DNA from: Rhodococcus erythropolis NBRC 15567
Lineage (GTDB): Bacteria; Actinomycetota; Actinomycetes; Mycobacteriales; Mycobacteriaceae
Assembly: GCF_001552595.1 (NCBI RefSeq)
Contig: NZ_BCRM01000020.1
Location: 1-64,000, forward strand
Reading direction: 5' to 3'
DNA: 64,000 nt
Shown here: positions 53,602 through 62,039 of the stretch, piece after piece
Layout: each line of letters opens with the position of its first letter
Position numbering within the stretch: position 1 is the first letter of the stretch
Program-made: the position numbers and the translations under genes
Notes under the pieces: generated by a model
The model's database searches: none
The model's input: only the letters and a program-made list of their open reading frames with translations
What the model was told of the DNA's origin: nothing

Positions 53602-55035
53602 ATGCCGATTTGGACGTTGCACGGAGATGGAAAGAACATCAGACCGGGTGAAGTGGTCGCTCCCGGCGAGCGGCTCAGCTGGGGAAGAACCATCGGGCTG
53701 GGCAGCCAGCACGTGGTGTCGATGTTCGGCGCGACGTTCGTCTTCCCGATCATCATGGGGCTCAATCCTCAACTTGCCGTGATGATGTCGGGCTTTTGTA
53801 CGCTCTTCTTCCTGCTGGTGGTCAAGGGACGCATTCCCAGCTACCTCGGTACGTCGGCGGCCTTTGTCGGCGGTATCGCCGCCATTCGTGCCCAAGGCGG
53901 AACGTCCGCAGAGGTGACCGGCGCGATCCTGGTGTCCGGACTGGTCCTGGCAGCCATCGGTATCGCGATCCACTTCCTCGGTGGCCGGGTCGTATTCAAG
54001 GTTCTTCCCCCGGTGGTGACCGGCGCAGTGGTGATGCTGATCGGATTCAACCTGGCACCCGTCGTCGCGGGGCTGTACTGGCCGCAGGACCAGTGGGTGG
54101 CTCTGATCGTCATGGTGGCCCTGATCGTCATGAGTATCGCGCTACGCGGCTTCATGGCGCGCATCGCCATCTTCCTGGCGCTGATCTTCGGCTACGTCCT
54201 CTCCTGGATCCTCGACCGGGTCTCGGGCACGATCACCTCGTACGACGCAGGCACTGGTCAGATCACCGAGCACTTCCGCGTCAACTGGGATTCGGTGCAG
54301 TCGGCGTCGTGGTTCGGCCTACCCCCGTTCTCGGACGAGGCCAACGGAATCGTCGGCATCCATGCCCCGTCGTTCAGCCTGACGTTCATCATCCTGGTTC
54401 TTCCCGGTGTCATCGCGTTGATCGCGGAGAATGCCGGCCACGTCAAGGCAGTCGCAGAGATGACCGGCGACGATCTCGACCCGTACATGGGACGCGCGCT
54501 CGCCGGTGACGGTTTCGCCACCGCTATCGCCAGCAGCGTCGGCGGTTCGCCCACCACGACGTACGCCGAGAACATCGGTGTCATGGCAGCGACCCGTGTG
54601 TACTCCACCGCCGCTTACGCAGTTGCCGGCATCGTCGCGATGATGCTCGGCTTCTCCCCCAAGTTCGGTGCCGTCATCTCGGCGACGCCCGGCGGTGTTC
54701 TCGGCGGAATCACCGTGGTGCTCTACGGCATGATCGGTCTGCTCGGCGCCAAGATCTGGAAGGAGAACGGCGTCGACTTCGGCAATCCCCTCAACCTCAT
54801 GCCGATCGCGGCCGGCCTCATCATCGGTATCGGCGACACGGCTCTGAAGTTCAGTGACACGTTCTCGCTCAGCGGGATCGCGCTCGGCACCATCGTCGTG
54901 ATCGGGATGTACCACCTGTGCCAGTTCATCGGTTCGAAGAACCCGGAGCTGAATGCGAAGAATCCGGAACCGAACAAACCGGATTCGAAGGCTCCCGGCG
55001 GCGAACGGGAAGAACCCGCCCCGCAGCTCACGTGA
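53602..55035 (+). CDS. NCS2-family uracil/xanthine permease
   Basis: A 477-residue nucleobase:cation symporter with about twelve to fourteen helices. It has the family segments GLGSQHVVSMFGATFVFP near the N-terminus and PGVIALIAENAGHVKAVAEMTG and GGSPTTTYAENIGVMAATRV in the transport core. The substrate-binding Glu of UraA-like proteins lies in IAENAGH. Given the barbiturase locus 5 kb away, uracil or thymine is the favoured substrate. The polar tail (NPELNAKNPEPNKPDSK) contains a short repeat. A strong terminator follows. Confidence 0.92.
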   Translation: MPIWTLHGDGKNIRPGEVVAPGERLSWGRTIGLGSQHVVSMFGATFVFPIIMGLNPQLAVMMSGFCTLFFLLVVKGRIPSYLGTSAAFVGGIAAIRAQGGTSAEVTGAILVSGLVLAAIGIAIHFLGGRVVFKVLPPVVTGAVVMLIGFNLAPVVAGLYWPQDQWVALIVMVALIVMSIALRGFMARIAIFLALIFGYVLSWILDRVSGTITSYDAGTGQITEHFRVNWDSVQSASWFGLPPFSDEANGIVGIHAPSFSLTFIILVLPGVIALIAENAGHVKAVAEMTGDDLDPYMGRALAGDGFATAIASSVGGSPTTTYAENIGVMAATRVYSTAAYAVAGIVAMMLGFSPKFGAVISATPGGVLGGITVVLYGMIGLLGAKIWKENGVDFGNPLNLMPIAAGLIIGIGDTALKFSDTFSLSGIALGTIVVIGMYHLCQFIGSKNPELNAKNPEPNKPDSKAPGGEREEPAPQLT

Positions 55036-55062
55036 CACTTGGCTGAGTGTGCTCGATTGTCG

Positions 55063-55098
55063 AAGGCCGGACATCCTCCTTGGAGGATGTCCGGCCTT
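55063..55098. terminator. Perfect 17-bp hairpin between convergent genes
   Basis: AAGGCCGGACATCCTCC (55063-55079) pairs exactly with 55082-55098 across a two-base centre, and T-rich sequence flanks both sides. It probably terminates both the permease transcript and the convergent carboxyltransferase transcript. Confidence 0.9.
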
Positions 55099-55131
55099 TC
55101 GCGGTGTGTGCGTGTTCTGTGTACTGATCGA

Positions 55132-56643
55132 TCAGACGGCAGTGCTGGCTTCGACCAGGCCGATACGGTCGATGCGTTCGGTGCGGGTGATGAGCCGTTC
55201 AGTCGCATCGGTAGCACTGAGCACGCTCAGCTCGTAGTGCAGTACCGCTCCGACGCGAGTGCAGAAGGCGGCGGATTCGTCCGCGGCATCGGGAAATTCG
55301 GGGATGACCCGATCGACGATGCCGCCCGTGAGCAGATCGAAGGACCGTATCCCTTGACCGGCCGCCATCTCCGGAGCGTGCGTGATGTCGTGGAACATGA
55401 TCGCGCTCGCCCCCTCGGGAGGTAAGGGCGAGAGCCAACCGTGGCGGGCCGCCAGCACTCGATCGGCCGGAATCAGTGCCAGGGCGCCGCCGCCGGTGCC
55501 CTGCCCGAGCAGGAGGGAAATGGTGGGGACCTCGAGTGAAATCATGTCGGCTATGCACCGAGCGATCTCGCCGGCCAATCCACCTTCTTCGGCTTCCTTC
55601 GACAGTGCCGCGCCTGCCGTGTCGATGATCGTCACCAACGGCAGGTCGAGCTCTGCGGCAAGCCGCATCCCTCGCCGAGCTTCCCGCAGAGCGCCGGGGC
55701 CGAGTGGGGAGTGAGCAGTCTGCCCGCGTCGGTCCTGTCCGAGAAGGACGCAGGGCATGTCGCCGAAGCGAACGAGCGCGAGCATGATGCCGGGATCGTT
55801 CTCGCCTTGGCCGGTTCCGTTGAGCGGGAGCATGTCCGAGGCGGAATTGAGCAACACTTCCCGGATCCCCGGTCGGTCTTCGCGTCGGGATGCGACGACG
55901 GATTCCCACGCCGACGTATCGGGTGGGCAATCGTACGAGCACGGGTCACTCGGCAACGAGTACCCACGACGTCTCGAGGTGATGATGCGCAATGCGCGGT
56001 CGACGATTTCGGCGAGCTGGTCTGGCGGCCTCACCGCATCGATGAGTCCGTGCTCGTGAAGGTTCTCCGCTGTCTGGACACCGACGGGGAAAGGTGAGTT
56101 GTACAAAGCCTCGAACACCCGGGGGCCGAGGAATCCCACGAGGGCTCCTGGCTCCGCGATCGTCACGTGACCGAGTGACCCCCAGGACGCGAATACGCCT
56201 CCGGTGGTGGGGTTTCGGAGGTAGACGATGTAGGGCAGGTGCGCTTCTTTGTGCTTGATGAGCGCCGCGGTGATCTTGACCATCTGCAGAAATGCCGTTG
56301 TCCCCTCCTGCATACGCGTTCCTCCGGAGGTGGGAAGCGCAAGAAGGGGCAGCTGCTCTTGCGTCGCTCGACGGATGGCGACGACGAGGCGTTCGCCCGC
56401 CGCCACGCCGATCGATCCGCCGAGAAAACCGAACTCGCAGACGATGATTGCCACACGGCGGCCTCGGACGGAGGCGCTTCCGGTCAGGACGGACTCGTCG
56501 AGCCCGGTCTTCTCCTGCGCCCGCAGAAGTGCTTCGGCGTAATCGGAGTCGGTCGCGACGGGGATCGGAGGGGTATCCCACGACTCCCAGGTGCCGGCAT
56601 CGATCACCAGGTCGAGCAAGTCGCGAGCCGTCAGGCGGTTCAT
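55132..56643 (-). CDS. Fused carboxyltransferase beta-alpha (AccD-AccA-like)
   Basis: A 503-residue protein joining two crotonase-fold carboxyltransferase halves. Residues of about 1-245 are AccD-like (SGSIGVAAGERLVVAIRRA, LPTSGGTRMQEGTTAFLQM, LRNPTTGGVFASWGSLGHV) but lack the Cys4 zinc ribbon. Residues of about 250-500 are AccA-like (DTAGAALSKEAEEGGLAGEIA, LGQGTGGGALALIPADRVL). Related arrangements occur in acyl-CoA carboxylases, and separate beta and gamma subunits of this type occur in malonate decarboxylase. ATG 56643 overlaps the CoA transferase stop (ATGA). No biotin carboxylase or carrier protein is nearby. Confidence 0.82.
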   Translation of the reverse strand: MNRLTARDLLDLVIDAGTWESWDTPPIPVATDSDYAEALLRAQEKTGLDESVLTGSASVRGRRVAIIVCEFGFLGGSIGVAAGERLVVAIRRATQEQLPLLALPTSGGTRMQEGTTAFLQMVKITAALIKHKEAHLPYIVYLRNPTTGGVFASWGSLGHVTIAEPGALVGFLGPRVFEALYNSPFPVGVQTAENLHEHGLIDAVRPPDQLAEIVDRALRIITSRRRGYSLPSDPCSYDCPPDTSAWESVVASRREDRPGIREVLLNSASDMLPLNGTGQGENDPGIMLALVRFGDMPCVLLGQDRRGQTAHSPLGPGALREARRGMRLAAELDLPLVTIIDTAGAALSKEAEEGGLAGEIARCIADMISLEVPTISLLLGQGTGGGALALIPADRVLAARHGWLSPLPPEGASAIMFHDITHAPEMAAGQGIRSFDLLTGGIVDRVIPEFPDAADESAAFCTRVGAVLHYELSVLSATDATERLITRTERIDRIGLVEASTAV

Positions 56644-57866
56644 CGGGTGAATCCTTGTAGCCACGACATGACTTCGTCAGTGTCTTCACCGAGCACCGGC
56701 GGTGCCGTGTGCCGGGTCTCCGTCACCTCGGTTCCGTCCGGATCGAAAAATCGAAGCGGCGGACCGGGCAGAGTGATGTTGCCGAGCGTGCTGTGGTCGA
56801 CGTCGACGAGCAATCCCTGTGATCGGGTCTGTTCCCATTCGTACACTTCGGAGATCGTCCGAACCCGTCCTGCCGGTATTCCGATGCGGTCGAGTTCGGT
56901 CAGAAGCTCGTCACGCGAATACGGTTTGAAGGTACGTTCGATCAATTCGACGACCTGGAAATGATTCTCGACGCGTTCGGCGTTTGTTGCCATACCGGGG
57001 GCGTCGGGATCGAGTTCGAACCCTTCGCAGAATCTTCTCCACAGGCTTTCGCTGCCGACCGAGATCTGTACTGCGCCATCGCCGGTACGAAAGAGTCCGT
57101 ACGGTGCGATGGAGGGATGGTGGTTGCCTTGCGCTGTGCCTACCTCGCCGGCGACGGTCCACTTCGTTCCTTGAAACGCGTGAACACCGACCACGCTGGC
57201 CAAGAGCGACGTTCGAACGACACGGCCTCTCCCCGTCTGTTCGCGTTCCTTCAAAGCCGCGACGACACCGAACGCCCCGTACATTCCGGCGAGAAGATCG
57301 GCGATCGGAACTCCGACTCGTTGAACGTCGTCCGGGCTCGAGCCGGTCAGCGACATGAGTCCGGCTTCCCCCTGGGCGATCTGGTCGTAACCGGCGCGGC
57401 CACCTTCCGGGCCGTCGTGGCCGAAACCGCTGATGGACAGGACGATCAGTCGAGGATTGAGTTCGGCCAGCCGCTCGGTGGAGAATCCGAGTCGATCGAG
57501 AACTCCGGTGCGGAAGTTCTCCATGAGAACGTCGGCGCGGCAGACAAGATCTTCGAGGGTTGCGCGCCCGCTGTCGGATTTGAGGTCGAGCGTGATCGAC
57601 TTCTTGTTCCGGTTCGTGGACAGGAAATACGTCGATTCCCGTTGCGTGTTCGGTGGTTCCAGCGGTGGCTCCACAAAAGGCGGCCCCCACCCACGGGTGT
57701 CGTCGCCACCGTGAGGTGATTCGACCTTGATCACGTCGGCACCCAGATCGCCGAGCATCATTGCCGCGTGAGGACCCGCGAGTGCGCGCGTGAGGTCGAC
57801 GACAATCACGTCGTGTAGCGGACCACTACGAGCACTTGTGTTGTGAGGCTTCGAAGTCGAGTTCAT
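56640..57866 (-). CDS. Family III CoA transferase in the pyrimidine region
   Basis: A 408-residue CaiB/BaiF enzyme with VVDLTRALAGPHAAMMLGDLGADVIKVE and the catalytic D190 in GVPIADLLAG. ATG 57866 is used; the longer frame lacks a ribosome site. It is translationally coupled to the fused carboxyltransferase downstream and lies 289 bases after the second PucR gene on the same strand. The CoA transferase-carboxyltransferase pair would activate an acid and then carboxylate or decarboxylate its CoA ester. Malonate from pyrimidine breakdown is a plausible but unproven acid. Confidence 0.9.
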   Translation of the reverse strand: MNSTSKPHNTSARSGPLHDVIVVDLTRALAGPHAAMMLGDLGADVIKVESPHGGDDTRGWGPPFVEPPLEPPNTQRESTYFLSTNRNKKSITLDLKSDSGRATLEDLVCRADVLMENFRTGVLDRLGFSTERLAELNPRLIVLSISGFGHDGPEGGRAGYDQIAQGEAGLMSLTGSSPDDVQRVGVPIADLLAGMYGAFGVVAALKEREQTGRGRVVRTSLLASVVGVHAFQGTKWTVAGEVGTAQGNHHPSIAPYGLFRTGDGAVQISVGSESLWRRFCEGFELDPDAPGMATNAERVENHFQVVELIERTFKPYSRDELLTELDRIGIPAGRVRTISEVYEWEQTRSQGLLVDVDHSTLGNITLPGPPLRFFDPDGTEVTETRHTAPPVLGEDTDEVMSWLQGFTR

Positions 57867-58155
57867 GTCGCACCGCCGTGTTCTGGTGTAATTGGCTGAG
57901 CCAGTTGGTGGTTGAGGCCTCCGTAGTTCGGTCGACTCCGGTCCGCTGGACCGAGAAATCGGCCAGGGCCACTGAAGGAGGTATGTGCGGCCCGTCTTTC
58001 GAACCGTAAGCGCGCACCGGTCAACGGCACATGGGTAACCTTGCCGATGACGGGTATCAGTGGTGGGTAAGAAGTGACGAACGCTCAACGCACGGCGCGA
58101 TTGCGGTTGTATCGAACCGTAATTGGGGCGTTCTGTCAGCCTATTGGGTGCATCT

Positions 58156-59853
58156 TCATGACATTTCGTGCATCTTCATGACCTGCAGGGCGAGTGAGAC
58201 GTTCAATCGAAGGACGGGGTCGTCGGTGAACGATCCGACGACGCTCTCCAGCTTTCCGATTCTGTATCGCAAAGTGTTGTAGTGCATATGCAGTGCCCGG
58301 GACGCCTCGGCAACATTGCAATTGCAGTCGAGCAACGTCTGGAGTGTCAGACGCAAATCTGCGGCTTCGGCGTTGTCCGCCGACAGGGACTTCAGAACGT
58401 CATCGGTGAACGAACGCAGTTCGCTCTTGTCCGTCTGGAGCGAGAGGAGTCGGTGTACGCCGAGTTCGTCGAAGTGCGCGATCTGGCCCGGCCCGTTGAT
58501 ACGTCGGCCGACGACCACGGCCGTACAGGCTTGGTCGTAGGCAGCAGGTAGATCGGCCAGGGAGTAGATCACCCGGCTCACTCCCGTGCTGAAGGAGCGG
58601 CGGCCGCTGGTGCGATCTCCGGCAACCTTGCGCACCAACCCTTCGATGTCCCGAACCGCACGGTCGGTGCTGGTGGGGAAAAGCGTGACCACCTCGTGTC
58701 GAAACCCGACGGAGGGTGCCGTCCGCTCGTGGGTGCGTACCACTTGTTGCCAGCCGTCGCTGAGTCGATCTTGGTCCGTGCGCGTGGAATTCGCGTGCTG
58801 GGATTCCGGGTGATCGACGTCGAGTTCTGCAACCACTACGGCAAGTGGACGAGTGACATCCCACCCCAACTGGGTGAAGTGCGCGCTCACTTCCGCCGGC
58901 GAGCCGGCTTCACCTATCAGTGCGTCGCGGAGGAAGTCGCCGCGGAATTTGGATTCCACTGCCGCAACTGCCAGCTGCTTGGTGACGGCCAGCGCAGCAA
59001 CGGTGGCCGCTCGCTCCAGCGCTTGGACGACAACTGCGCCGAGTTCGTGGGTGCCGGCGTACGCGACCATTCGGCCGTGGTCGGTGCCGCCGGCCACCAC
59101 CCGGGTGAGCGCCAACTGACCAGGAAATCCTTTGGGCGCGTTCTGTAAACCGACAGCGACCCGTTCGGTCAGGAACCGACCGGTGCTTTCGAACAACGGA
59201 AGCGCGTTCAGCGCGGCTGAATCTCCGGCCTCCGTCAACACTCTTCCGTCCGGCGAGCAGATGAGAACGCTGACGTCGAAAAGCGCGGCGAATTCCGCGG
59301 CAATCTGGGGTAGATCGCCACCTTCCAAGACGATCGACGTCAACGAGCGGTGAAGACGATCGGCAATGTCGAGTGCCGCAGACTGCTTCGCCACCAACTT
59401 GGTGAAGACCTCCGAGATCACCTCGTCGAATCCTGCGGTGACGGGAAGAACCAACAACGGCAGCCCTCGCTGCTCTGCCATGTGCAGCATGGCTTCCGGC
59501 AGTTCGTCGAGATAGCGGCCCGTTTTAACGGCAAGTGCCGCGACTCCTCGGCGTGCGAGACCGTCGACGAGGTCGCTGAGATCTGTATCGTCGAGAAGCT
59601 CTCCGGTTCGCCCGTAACGCAGCGGGAACCCGGTTGTCACCAACAGTTCGTTCGGCTTCACCCAAGCGAGGATGTCCGGTACTTCCATCACGTTCACCGA
59701 TTGAACGAGGTGGCGCAAGCCCCCGTGCCCGGCAAGGACTTCGGCTCCACGCAGACTGGGCAGCTCGAGGACATCCCGAACCGTCAGTCTGTAGTCGCCA
59801 CCTTCTGGCAAATGTTGAAGCTCTTCGCTCGAATATTTGGCAGATCTATCCAT
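58156..59853 (-). CDS. PucR-family regulator, second copy
   Basis: A 565-residue regulator with the same architecture as the copy at 51.8-53.5 kb. The PucR domain is at about residues 22-150 (LTVRDVLELPSLRGAEVLAG, NELLVTTGFPLRYG), the centre is CdaR-like, and the C-terminal HTH_30 contains NCNVAEASRALHMHYNTLRYRIGKLE. It lies between upp and the CoA transferase operon, on their strand, and is a likely activator of pyrimidine catabolic genes. The 3' end carries a 15-bp direct repeat straddling the stop. Confidence 0.9.
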   Translation of the reverse strand: MDRSAKYSSEELQHLPEGGDYRLTVRDVLELPSLRGAEVLAGHGGLRHLVQSVNVMEVPDILAWVKPNELLVTTGFPLRYGRTGELLDDTDLSDLVDGLARRGVAALAVKTGRYLDELPEAMLHMAEQRGLPLLVLPVTAGFDEVISEVFTKLVAKQSAALDIADRLHRSLTSIVLEGGDLPQIAAEFAALFDVSVLICSPDGRVLTEAGDSAALNALPLFESTGRFLTERVAVGLQNAPKGFPGQLALTRVVAGGTDHGRMVAYAGTHELGAVVVQALERAATVAALAVTKQLAVAAVESKFRGDFLRDALIGEAGSPAEVSAHFTQLGWDVTRPLAVVVAELDVDHPESQHANSTRTDQDRLSDGWQQVVRTHERTAPSVGFRHEVVTLFPTSTDRAVRDIEGLVRKVAGDRTSGRRSFSTGVSRVIYSLADLPAAYDQACTAVVVGRRINGPGQIAHFDELGVHRLLSLQTDKSELRSFTDDVLKSLSADNAEAADLRLTLQTLLDCNCNVAEASRALHMHYNTLRYRIGKLESVVGSFTDDPVLRLNVSLALQVMKMHEMS

Positions 59854-59945
59854 GTCGCGAGACTACGCTCGATCACGCGACGAACATTGTCAACAGTTGA
59901 CGAAAATAGCCTCTCGAAATGAGTGGTTCTCCGTATGTCTGCCAA

Positions 59946-60569
59946 CTACCGTGGTCCGAATTGGCGATCGCCCGCGTCTCCGAGTCCAGGTACCAGGAAA
60001 GCATTTTCGTTCAGGCCGTCGTCGATGCTCGCAGTGAGGAGCCTGACTGGATGTCCGGAGTTCCTCAGTGCTTCGATCCCCTCCGGAGCCACGACGACAC
60101 ATATTGCAGTCACATCGGTGGCTCCGCGTGCAATGAGCAGATCGATTGTGCGGATGATGGATCCACCGGTCGCCAACATCGGATCGAGGACGTAGACGGG
60201 GGTGCCCGACAGATCAGCGGGAAGGGACTCCAGATACGGAACCGGTTGGTGTGTCTTCTCGTCTCGTGCCATTCCCACGAAACCGACGCCTGCCTGCGGA
60301 ATAAGGGCACTCGCCTGCTCGACCATGCCGAGGCCCGCTCGCAAGACCGGTACCAGGAGCGGTGGATTTGCCAGCCGCACTCCCAGCGTCGGAGCAACTG
60401 GCGTCTCGATGTCGAACTGTTCCACTTCTGCGCCGCGCATGGCCTCGTAGACCAACATATGGGTCAGTCTGCGCAAGGCGGACCGGAAAGTTGCGTTGTC
60501 GCTGCGAGCGTCGCGCATGGTCGTGAGCAGCGATGCCGCCAGCGGATGGTCGACAACAGTGGTGTCCAT
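59946..60569 (-). CDS. upp: Uracil phosphoribosyltransferase
   Basis: A 207-residue type I phosphoribosyltransferase that salvages uracil to UMP with PRPP. The PRPP loop is [13 protein letters not shown], and the uracil-binding C-terminus ends in the [11 protein letters not shown] stretch, both characteristic of Upp. ATG 60569 begins the family-length protein. It diverges from the barbiturase gene; I recall that the same neighbour was reported for barbiturase of R. erythropolis JCM 3132. It competes with catabolism for uracil. Confidence 0.95.
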   Translation of the reverse strand: MDTTVVDHPLAASLLTTMRDARSDNATFRSALRRLTHMLVYEAMRGAEVEQFDIETPVAPTLGVRLANPPLLVPVLRAGLGMVEQASALIPQAGVGFVGMARDEKTHQPVPYLESLPADLSGTPVYVLDPMLATGGSIIRTIDLLIARGATDVTAICVVVAPEGIEALRNSGHPVRLLTASIDDGLNENAFLVPGLGDAGDRQFGPR

Positions 60570-60792
60570 GGTCGAATCGTAAGTGAGAACCGATGGGGCG
60601 GCGCACAACCGGTGAATTGGAGTCGAAATAACCAATCGCGGTTTTCGTTTGGGCAACTATTGACGATGCCGAAGGGTTCGAGTCGTCATAGCGTAGTCGG
60701 CATGGCAGTTCCGAACCGCTCGGCTGGGCTGGGCGCCAGGAGCTGTCAAGGCCCAATTTTGCCTCCACGATTCCCTATACAAGGAGATGCCA

Positions 60793-61902
60793 ATGCCCGA
60801 AGCAATCGAGGTCCGTAAGGTTCCGCTACACAGCGTCTCCGACGCCAGTGAGCTCGCCAAGCTGATCGACGACGGTGTCCTCGAGGCCGACCGCGTCATT
60901 GCAGTCATCGGCAAAACCGAGGGTAACGGCGGCGTCAACGACTACACGCGCATCATCGCGGACCGAGCGTTTCGAGAGGTTCTCTCCGCCAAGGGTAATC
61001 GCAGCCCCGAAGAGGTGGCCGAGGTACCGATCGTCTGGTCAGGCGGCACGGACGGTGTGATCAGCCCGCACGCGACGATCTTCGCGACGGTACCGGCAGA
61101 CAAGGTCACCAAGACCGACGAGCCGCGACTGACCGTGGGTGTCGCCATGAGTGAGCAGTTGCTGCCCGAGGACATCGGTCGTACCGCGATGATCACCAAA
61201 GTGGCTGCGGCAGTGAAAGATGCGATGACCGATGCCGGCATCACCGATCCCGCCGACGTGCACTACGTACAGACCAAGACTCCGTTGCTGACAATCCACA
61301 CCATCCGTGACGCCAAGAGTCGCGGCAAGACCGTGTGGACCGAACAGACTCATGAGTCGATGGACCTGTCCAACGGCGGTACGGCGCTCGGAATCGCGGT
61401 TGCACTCGGCGAAATCGACATGCCGACCGACGAGGATGTCATGCACAGCCGCGAGCTCTTCTCCTCTGTTGCATCCTGCTCGTCCGGCGTCGAGTTGGAC
61501 CGTGCTCAGATCGTTGTCGTCGGTAACGCACGTGGCGTCGGCGGACGCTACCGGATCGGCCACAGCGTGATGAAGGATCCGCTCGACCAGGACGGCATCT
61601 GGGCGGCGATCCGTGACGCCGGACTCGAACTTCCGGAGCGGCCGCACTCGAGCGACCTGGACGGTCAACTCGTCAACGTGTTCTTGAAGTGCGAGGCCAG
61701 CCAGGACGGAACGGTCCGCGGCCGTCGTAATGCGATGCTCGACGACTCCGATGTGCACTGGCACCGCCAGATCAAGTCGTGCGTAGGTGGAGTCACGGCA
61801 GCTGTCACCGGTGATCCGGCAGTGTTCGTCTCGGTCTCGGCAGCGCATCAGGGCCCCGAGGGCGGCGGCCCTGTCGCCGCCATCGTCGATCTCGGTCAGT
61901 AG
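60793..61902 (+). CDS. bar: Barbiturase (ring-opening amidohydrolase)
   Basis: A 369-residue enzyme of the cyanuric acid hydrolase/barbiturase family. It opens barbituric acid to ureidomalonate in the oxidative uracil/thymine pathway. Three structurally repeated units each contribute Ser and Lys residues: VIGKTEGN with [19 protein letters not shown] with [13 protein letters not shown], and [10 protein letters not shown] with [13 protein letters not shown]. Cyanurate hydrolases share this fold, but the Rhodococcus context and the adjacent upp and amidase support barbiturase. ATG 60793 has AAGGAG six bases upstream; ATG 60787 abuts it and is unlikely. Confidence 0.9.
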   Translation: MPEAIEVRKVPLHSVSDASELAKLIDDGVLEADRVIAVIGKTEGNGGVNDYTRIIADRAFREVLSAKGNRSPEEVAEVPIVWSGGTDGVISPHATIFATVPADKVTKTDEPRLTVGVAMSEQLLPEDIGRTAMITKVAAAVKDAMTDAGITDPADVHYVQTKTPLLTIHTIRDAKSRGKTVWTEQTHESMDLSNGGTALGIAVALGEIDMPTDEDVMHSRELFSSVASCSSGVELDRAQIVVVGNARGVGGRYRIGHSVMKDPLDQDGIWAAIRDAGLELPERPHSSDLDGQLVNVFLKCEASQDGTVRGRRNAMLDDSDVHWHRQIKSCVGGVTAAVTGDPAVFVSVSAAHQGPEGGGPVAAIVDLGQ

Positions 61903-61938
61903 CCGGTAAGAACCTCGCTGGAAACTTCGACAGTCGCG

Positions 61939-61984
61939 CGCCGCCACCGGTAATTCGTCCTCGAATCAGTTGCCGGTGGCGGCG
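61939..61984 (+). other. Stem-loop between barbiturase and ureidomalonase genes
   Basis: Arms 61939-61953 (CGCCGCCACCGGTAA) and 61970-61984 pair at 14 of 15 positions around a 16-base loop. There is no terminal T-run, so it is more likely an mRNA stabiliser, processing site or partial terminator that sets the ratio of the two enzymes. Confidence 0.6.
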
Positions 61985-62039
61985 AATCCGACCGAGATTC
62001 TGCCGGCGCAACCCACTTCACTGCTTGAAAGGATTCACG

